Source: Cylindrotheca closterium (Eukaryota; Bacillariophyta; Bacillariophyceae; Bacillariales; Bacillariaceae). From it: a DNA stretch of 27,420 nucleotides. Shown here piece after piece: positions 17,436 to 26,400 of the stretch. The first letter of the stretch is position 1; every line of letters begins with the position of its first letter. The notes below the pieces were generated by a model that was not told where the DNA came from, ran no database searches, and saw only the letters and a program-made list of their open reading frames with translations. The DNA is taken from positions 1-27,420 of the forward strand of contig CAKOGP040001447.1 of NCBI GenBank assembly GCA_933822405.4. Direction: 5' to 3'. Position numbers and translations under genes: made by a program.

Positions 17436-20400
17436 GTGGGTCCCGAGGTTGGAGTACCAGTTGGGCCAGAAGTAGGACCAGACGTTGGTTCGCTATGCGA
17501 TTCGCCACCGCGTGTAGGGCCAGATGTAGGCCCGCTAGTTGGCGTCGTGGGTTCACTAGTTGGTCCAGATGTCGGCCGGCTGGTAGGTATGGATGTGGGA
17601 CCAGATGTAGGTCCGCTTGTAGGCCCAGAAGTTGGTGCAAATGTTGGACTACTTGTCGGTCCAGAGGTTGGACCAGACGTAGGTCCACTTGTAGGCCCGG
17701 ATGTAGGTTCAGATGTTGGTCCGCTGGTTGGATAAGAAGTAGGTCCGCTTGTTGGTGACGATGTAGGTTCCTTTGTTGGACCGATGGTAGGTTCTGATGT
17801 CGGTCCAGAACTTGGCCCGCTGGTTGGTACGCCTGTAGGTACACTAGTCGGCCCGCTAGTTGGGACTGACGTTGGAACCGAAGTGGGTCCAGAAGTCGGT
17901 CCACTGGTTGGCAGACTAGTTGGCCCACTGGTGGGACTGCTGGTAGGTGCGGATGTCGGTGCACCGGTAGGGCCACTAGTTGGGCCGCTGGTTGGTCCAG
18001 AAGTTGGTCCAGAAGTTGGTGCAGATGTTGGTACAGACGTCGGAGCAGATGTTGGGCCAGAAGTTGGCCCGTCGGTTGGGCTGGATGTAGGCCCAGATGT
18101 AGGACCAGAAGTTGGTGCCGATGTAGGTTCTCCCGTTGGACCCATGGTTGGTGTTGAAGTTGGTCCTGATGTTGGACCCATGGTGGGTGTTGAAGTTGGT
18201 CCTGATGTTGGACCAGATGTGGGTGTTGAAGTTGGTCCTGATGTTGGACCAGTTGTGGGCACGGATGTTGGTCCATTAGTTGGTCCACTAGTTGGTGCTG
18301 AAGTGGGTACACTGGTTGGTACACTTGTAGGTCCACTGGTTGGCCCGCTAGTTGGGACTGACGTTGGACCCGAAGTGGGTCCAGAAGTCGGTCCACTGGT
18401 TGGAATACTCGTTGGCCCACTGGTGGGACTGCTGGTGGGTGCGGATGTAGGTGCACCGGTAGGGCCACTAGTTGGGCCGCTGGTTGGGGCGCCGGTTGGG
18501 CCGCTAGTTGGTCCAGAAGTTGGTGCTGATGTTGGAGTTGATGTCGGGCCACTTGTCGGTCCACTGGTTGGGCTGGTTGTAGGTCCGGATGTAGGACCAG
18601 AAGTTGGTGACAGTGTAGGTTCTCCTGTAGGACCCATGGTGGGTGTTGAAGTTGGTCCTGATGTTGGATCAGATGTGGGCACGGATGTTGGTCCTGATGT
18701 TGGACCAGATGTGGGCACGGATGTTGGTCCACTAGTTGGTCCACTAGTTGGTGCTGAAGTGGGTACACTGGTTGGTCCAGATGTAGGTTCATTGGTGGGA
18801 ACAGATGTAGGTCCACTTGTTGGTCCACTTGTTGGGCCTGAAGTTGGTCCCGAAGTGGGTCTAGATGTAGGTCCACTTGTTGGACCAGATGTGGGGCCTG
18901 AAGTGGGACCAGATGTGGGGCCACTAGTGGGACCATTGGTTGGTCCACTAGTAGGTACAGATGTGGGCCCGGATGTAGGTCCCGATGTCGGTGGTGCAGT
19001 TGGCCCAGACGTCGGTCCACTGGTTGGTCCAGCAGTGGGCAAAGAAGTAGGCCCACCAGTTGGTCCGTCCGTTGGGGCAGATGTGGGAACGGATGTAGGT
19101 CCGCTCGTTGGTTCGCCAGTTGGTCCAGATGTAGGGCCGCTGGTTGGTACGCCGGTTGGTCTAGAAGTTGGCCCACTTGTTGGTACGCTTGTTGGTACGC
19201 TAGTTGGTCCAGATGTAGGTCCACTGGTTGGTCCAGATGTAGGTCCACTGGTTGGTCCAAATGTAGGTCCACTGGTTGGTCCAGATGTAGGTCCACTGGT
19301 TGGTCCAGATGTAGGTCCACTGGTTGGTCCAGATGTAGGTCCACTCGTAGGGCCACTAGTTGGTCCGCTTGTTGGTCCAAAAGTTGGTCCGCTTGTTGGT
19401 CCAGAAGAAGGTCCACTGGTTGGACCAGAGGTGGGTAAAGAAGTTGGTCCCGAGGTGGGACGTACCGTGGGAACAGAAGTAGGTCCACTAGATGGTCCTG
19501 ATGTTGGGCTTGAAGTGGGTTCTGAAGTCGGGTCTGAGGTAGGTCCCGATGTTGGAACGGAGGAAGGTCCGCTTGTAGGACCGGATGTGGGTCCACTTGT
19601 GGGCTCACTTGTAGGTCCTGAAGTTGGACTAGATGTAGGACCAGTTGTGGGTCCTGACGTTGGACCAGAAGTTGGTACGGAAGTTGGACCACTAGTCGGT
19701 CCAGCAGTTGGGCCACTTGTTGGTGCCGATGTAGGTGCCGATGTTGGCCCACTTGTTGGCCCACTTGTTGGGCTCGCTGTTGGCCCGTTTGTGGGCCCGC
19801 TGGTTGGTCCAGAAGTAGGTCCAGAAGTAGGTGCTGTTGGTCCACTACTTGGACCAGAAGTGGGCCCGCTGGTTGGTCCAGATGTAGGTCCACTGGATGG
19901 CCCAGCTGTTGGCCCAGCTGTTGGACCGCTTGTTGGCCCAGATGTTGGACTGGCAGTGGGACCTGAAGTAGGTCCGCTGGTTGGTTTAGATGTTGGAACA
20001 CTGGTTGGTCCACTGGTAGGACCAACACTCGGTTCTGATGTAGGACCAGACGTTGGTCCAGCAGTTGGGTCACTGCTTGGACCAGATGTTGGACCGCTAG
20101 TTGGTTTTGAAGTTGGTGCAGAAGTAGGCCCACGGGTAGGACCACTTGTCGGGCTTGACGTAGGTCCGGATGTTGGTCCACTCGTGGGACCACTGGTAGG
20201 TCCACTCGTGGGTACAGAAGTTGGTACCGACGTGGGGCCTGACGTTGGACCCGAAGTAGGTCCACTAGTTGGTTCTGATGTTGGTCCCGAAGTGGGTCCT
20301 GAAGTTGGCCCCTCGGTAGGCACACTCGTTGGGCTAGAAGTTGGACCAGAAGTAGGCCCGCTGGTTGGAACTGATGTTGGTCCAGAAGTGGGTCCTGAAG

Positions 20401-23400
20401 TTGGTCCATCCGTAGGCACGCTGGTTGGGCTAGAAGTAGGCCCAGAAGTGGGTCCACTGGTAGGTTCCGACGTGGGTCCAGAGGTAGGTAGAGAGGTTGG
20501 TCCACCAGTTGGTCCATCTGTGGGTTCTGATGTGGGGCCAGAAGTGGGTCCTGAAGTAGGTCCATCGGTAGGCACACTGGTTGGACTAGAAGTAGGTCCA
20601 GAGGTAGGTCTAGAAGTTGGACCAGAAGTAGGTCCAGTCGTTGGTTCTGACGTGGGGCCAGAAGATGGTCCTGATGTGGGTCCATCCGTAGGCATGCTTG
20701 TTGGACTAGAAGTTGGTCCAGAGGTTGGTCCACTGGTGGGAACTGATGTTGGGCCAGACGTGGGTCCTGTAGTGGGTCCATCCGTAGGTACACTGGTTGG
20801 GCTGGAAGTAGGACCAGAAGTAGGCCCGCTGGTTGGACCACTTGTTGGGCCAGAAGTGGGTCCTAAAGTAGGCACGCTAGTTGGACTAGAAGTTGGTCCA
20901 GAAGTTGGTCCACTGGTGGGAACTGATGTTGGGCCCGAAGTGGGCCCATCTGTAGGCACACTGGTTGGGTTAGAAGTAGGACCTGAAGTAGGTCCGCTGG
21001 TCGGTCCAGATGTTGGTTCGCTGGTCGGTCCGCTGGTCGGTTCTGACGTTGGTTGGCTGGTCGGTCCACTGGTTGGTCCAGACGTTGGTTCGCTGGTCGG
21101 ACCACTTGTTGGGCTAGATGTGGGTCCGTTGGTTGGACCACTGGTCGGGCCCGAAGTTGGTCCTGACGTTGGCCCATTAGTTGGCACTGAAGTGGGTCCA
21201 CTCGTGGGCCCTGAAGTTGGTCTTGATGTTGGTGCACTTGTGGGACCAGCAGTAGGACCGGCAGTAGGACTAGAAGTGGGCCCACTGGTTGGACCTAATG
21301 TGGGCAAACTTGTTGGTCCAGCAGTAGGGCCAGATGTAGGCCCACTGGTTGGTCCAAAAGTAGGTATAGACGTTGGTCCACTGGTTGGTCCGGAAGTTGG
21401 TCCACTTGTTGGTCCGGAAGTTGGTCCACTTGTTGGACCAGAAGTTGGGACGGATGTTGGACTACTTGTTGGACCCGAAGTCGGTCCGCTGGTTGGTCCA
21501 GAGGTAGGTACATTGGTTGGTCCAGAAGTAGGGCCTATAGTTGGTCCACTAGTGGGTCCAGTTGTTGGTCGACTTGAAGGTCCAGATGTGGGTCCGCTGG
21601 TTGGTCCAGAAGTTGGGCCAGATGTTGGACCACTTGTCGGGCGAGAAGTGGGTCCTGAAGTAGGCACACTGGTTGGGCTAGACGTAGGCCCAGAAGAAGG
21701 CTCAGAGGTTGGACCAGAAGTAGGCCCGCTGGTTGGAACTGATGTTGGTCCAGAAGTGGGTCCTGAAGTTGGTCCATCTGTAGGCACGCTGGTTGGGCTA
21801 GAAGTAGGCCCAGAAGTGGGTCCACTGGTAGGTTCCGACGTGGGTCCAGAAGTAGGCAGAGAGGTTGGTCCACCAGTTGGTCCATCTGTGGGTTCTGATG
21901 TGGGGCCAGAAGTGGGTCCTGAAGTAGGTCCATCGGTAGGTCCATCGGTAGGTCCAGAAGTTGGACCCGAAGTAGGCCCATCAGTTGGTTGTGATGTGGG
22001 GCCAGAAGTGGGTTGTGACGTGGGCCCATCTGTGGGCACGCTTGTTGGACTAGAAGTTGGTCCAGAGGTTGGTCCAGAGGTTGGTCCAGAGGTTGGTCCA
22101 GAGGTTGGTCCAGAAGTTGGTCCACTGGTGGGAACTGATGTTGGGCCAGACGTGGGTCCTGTAGTGGGTCCATCCGTAGGCACACTGGTTGGGCTAGAAG
22201 TAGGGCCAGAAGTGGGTCCTGAAGTAGGTCCAACCGTAGGCACGCTAGTTGGACTAGAAGTAGGTCCAGATGTCGGACCAGCAGTAGGTCCGCTTGATGG
22301 ACCAGATGTAGGTCCAGATGTAGGTCCAGATGTAGGTCCAGATGTAGGTCCAGATGTAGGTCCAGATGTAGGTCCTGATGTTGGTCCTGATGAAGGTCCC
22401 GATGTTGGTCCTACAGTAGGCCCTACCGTAGGTGCACTTGTGGGGCTTGAAGTGGGACCAGCCGATGGTCCAGCCGTTGGTGTACTCGTTGGTCCAGTGG
22501 TAGGTCCAGAAGTTGGTCCAGATGTCGGTCCAGTCGTTGGTCCAGAGGTTGGTCCCGTAGTTGGGCCAGAAGTGGGTCCAGATGTTGGTGCGCTTGTTGG
22601 ACCGCTGGTTGGACTTGAAGTTGGTCCCACTGTAGGTCCACTGGTAGGTCCACTGGTGGGTCCATCTGTTGGTCCCGATGTAGGGCCTGAAGAAGGTCCA
22701 GAAGTCGGCCTAGATGTTGGTCCAGATGTTGGTCCAACAGTAGGTCCAGCTGTAGGGCTCGATGTAGGACCAGAAGTTGGCCCCAATGTAGGTCCGGTTG
22801 TTGGTCCAGATGTCGGCTCGCTGGTCGGTCCAGACGTAGGTCCTGCGGTGGGACCAGATGTTGGTCCACTGGTAGGTCCAGAAGATGGACCAGAGGTAGG
22901 TCCACTGGTAGGCCCAGATGTTGGGCCAACGGTGGGTCCAGATGTAGGTCCGCTAGTTGGACCGGATGTGGGGCCTGAGCTGGGACCAGAAGTAGGACCA
23001 CTTGTTGGACCAGAAGTAGGGCCAGAGGTTGGAACAGAAGTTGGACCAGAAGTAGGGCCAGATGTAGGAACAGAAGTTGGACCAGAAGTAGGGCTAGATG
23101 TTGGACCAGAAGTAGGGCCAGAGGTAGGTCCACTTGTTGGTCCAGAGGTGGGCACAGAAGTTGGTCCACCTGTGGGCCCAGATGTTGGCGTGGAGGTTGG
23201 TCCAGAGGTAGGCCCGCTTGTTGGTGTAGAAGTTGGTCCAGAAGTTGGACTACTTGTAGGTCCTGAAGTCGGACTACTGGTGGGTCCAGATGTTGGTCCT
23301 GATGTGGGGTCACTGGTTGGGCCACTGGTTGGACCATATGTAGGTCCGCTGGTCGGACCACTACTTGGGCCGCTTGTTGGTCCAGATGTAGGTCCGCTGG

Positions 23401-26400
23401 TCGGACCACTGGTTGGGCCCCTTGTGGGTCCAGATGTAGGTCCACTGCTCGGACCACTGGTTGGGTTAGAAGTAGGTCCGCTGGTGGGGCCAGAAGTAGG
23501 TCCAACGGTTGGGCTAGAAGTAGGTCCACTTGTTGGCCCAGAAGTTGGTCCAGATGTAGGTCCACTGCTCGGGCCAGAAGTTGGTCCAGACGTAGGTCCT
23601 GAAGTAGGGCCACTAGTTGGTCCACTAGTAGGTCCACTAGTTGGTCCAGAAGTTGGTCCACTAGTAGGACCGCTGGTAGGGCCATTGGTCGGTCCAGAAG
23701 TTGGGCCACTAGTTGGTCCACTAGTCGGACCAGAAGTTGGGCCACTAGTTGGGCCCGTGGTAGGTCGACTTGTGGGCCCTGATGTAGGCCCAGAAGTAGG
23801 TCCAGATGTTGGCCCTGACGTCGGACCAGAGGTTGGACCGCTGGTTGGCCCGGAGGTTGGTCCAGAAGTAGGTCCAGAGGTTGGTCCAGAGGTTGGTCCA
23901 GAGGTTGGTCCAGAAGTAGGTCCACTTGTGGGCCCTGATGTAGGTCCAGAAGTTGGGCCCGAAGTAGGTCCAGAAGTTGGTCCAGATGTGGGTCCGCTGG
24001 TTGGACCACTGGTGGGTCGGCTTGTGGGACCTGATGTGGGCCCGCTTGTTGGTCCAGAGGTAGGGCTCGAGGTTGGTCCAGATGTTGGACCAGAGGTAGG
24101 TCCGCGGGTTGGTCCAGAAGTTGGACCGCTAGTTGGAACAGAAGTAGGTCCACTGGTAGGCCCAGATGTTGGGCCAGAGGTGGGTCCAGATGTAGGTCCG
24201 CTAGTTGGACCTGAAGTTGGTCCCGAAGTTGGTCCCGAAGTTGGTCCAGAAGTGGGTCCAGATGTAGGTCCGCTAGTTGGACCGGATGTGGGGCCTGAGC
24301 TGGGACCAGAAGTAGGGCCAGATGTTGGACCAGAAGTTGGACCAAAAGTTGGTCCAGACGTAGGGCCAGAAGTAGGGCCAGAGGTTGGAACAGAAGTTGG
24401 ACCAGAGGTAGGTCCACTTGTAGGTCCAGAGGTGGGCACTGAAGTTGGTCCACCTGTGGGCCCAGATGTTGGTGTGGAGGTTGGTCCAGAGGTAGGCCCA
24501 GATGTTGGTGTGGACGTTGGTACTGAAGTTGGACCACTTGTTGGTCCAGATGTTGGTTCTGAAGTTGGTCCAGAAGTAGGCCCAGAAGTAGGTCCAGAGG
24601 TTGGTCTCGACGTGGGTCCAAAGGTTGGCCCGGCGGTTGGACCAGATGTGGGTCCTGAAGTAGGTCCAGAAGTTGGCCCTGATGTTGGTCCAGATGTTGG
24701 TCCTGAAGTGGGTCCAGAAGTAGGTCCGAAGGTTGGTCCCGACGTGGGTCGTGAAGAAGGTCCACTCGTAGGTCCAGAAGTTGGCCCTGATGTAGGTCCA
24801 GAAGTTGGTTTACTAGTTGGACCAGATGTTGGACTACTTGTAGGTCCACTAGTTGGGCCAGATGTAGGTCCACTTGTGGGACCACTAGTTGGTCCCGAGG
24901 TTGGCCCACTAGTCGGGCCAGAGGTAGGTCCACTGGTAGGACCACTGGTTGGTCCACTTGTCGGGCCGGAGGTGGGACTACTTGTTGGTCCGGAAGTAGG
25001 TCCAGAGGTAGGCCCACTGGTTGGGCCTGAAGTCGGTCCGCTTGTTGGCCCAGATGTAGGTCCGCTGGTTGGGCCAGAGGTGGGTCCTGATGTAGGTCCG
25101 CTGGTTGGGCCAGAGGTGGGTCCTGATGTAGGTCCGCTGGTTGGCCCAGAGGTGGGTCCTGATGTAGGTCCGCTGGTTGGCCCAGAGGTGGGTCCTGAAG
25201 TCGGACCACTTGTAGGGCCGCTAGTTGGGCCAGAAGTTGGGCCACTAGTTGGACCGGAGGTAGGTCCACTTGTGGGTCCTGATGTTGGTCCAGATGTAGG
25301 ACCAGATGTTGGCGCAGAAGTTGGGCCGCTCGTTGGACCAGAAGTAGGTCCAGACGTTGGACCACTGGTTGGTCCTAAGGTCGGTCCTGATGTAGGACCA
25401 GATGTCGGTCCAGAAGTTGGACCTGATGTTGGGCCAGACGTAGGTCCAGAAGTTGGTCTTGATGTGGGTCCGCTGGTTGGGCCACTGGTTGGACCAGATG
25501 TTGGCCCGCTGGTTGGTCTAGATGTGGGACCAGAGGTAGGTCCGCTTGTTGGTCCAGAAGTAGGTCCAGATGTTGGACCAGAAGTAGGTCCACTGGTTGG
25601 GTCTGATGTTGGTCCACTGGTTGGCTCAGAAGTGGGTCCAGATGTAGGTCCGCTAGTTGGACCGGATGTGGGGACTGAGGTGGGACCAGAAGTAGGACCA
25701 CTTGTAGGTCCGGAACTTGGACTAGAAGTAGGTCTTGAGGTTGGAACAGACGTAGGGCCAGAGGTAGGTCCACTTGTTGGTCCAGAGGTGGGCAACGAAG
25801 TTGGTCCACCTGTGGGTCCAGATGTTGGTGTGGAGGTTGGTCCAGAGGTAGGCCCGGATGTTGGTGTAGAAGTTGGTCCAGAAGTCGGACTACTGGTAGG
25901 TCCAGATGTTGGTTCTGACGTTGGTCCCGAAGTGGGTCCACTAGTTGGGCCACTGGTTGGGCCACTAGTTGGACGAGATGAAGGTCCGCTGGTAGGGCCG
26001 CTTGTGGGTCTAGATGTGGGTCCGCTGGTCGGCCCACTCGTTGGACCGCTTGTTGGAGCACTAGTTGGTGCAGATGTAGGTCCGCTGCTCGGACCACTGG
26101 TTGGACCGCTAGTGGGTCCAGATGTGGGTCCACTGGTTGGGTTAGAGGTAGGTCCGTTGGTTGGGCCAGACGTAGGTCCACTGGTTGGGCTGGAAGTGGG
26201 TCCAGTTGTTGGCCCAGAAGTTGGTCCGCTGGTTGGTCCAAAAGTTGGGCGGGAAGTAGGTCCAGAAGTTGGCCCAGAAGTTGGTCCACTTGTAGGCCCA
26301 GATGTTGGGCCAGAGGTGGGTCCAGATGTAGGTCCAATGGTAGGACCAGACGTGGGTCCTGAGGTAGGGCCACTAGTTGGTCCAGAGGTGGGTCCTGATG

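Noticed and set aside
17403..17735. Plus-strand frame with VGPEVGPDVG repeats
   Set aside because: It is the antisense reading of the PTSG array; it ends quickly and has no domain.
17416..20841. Long minus-strand frames in the array rich in Leu/Gln/Asp/Pro (also 20863-21285, 21535-22233, 22423-25365, 25375-27285)
   Set aside because: They are the second register of the 12-bp repeat, which lacks stops. They are interrupted several times, while the PTSG register is continuous and joins the Cys modules.
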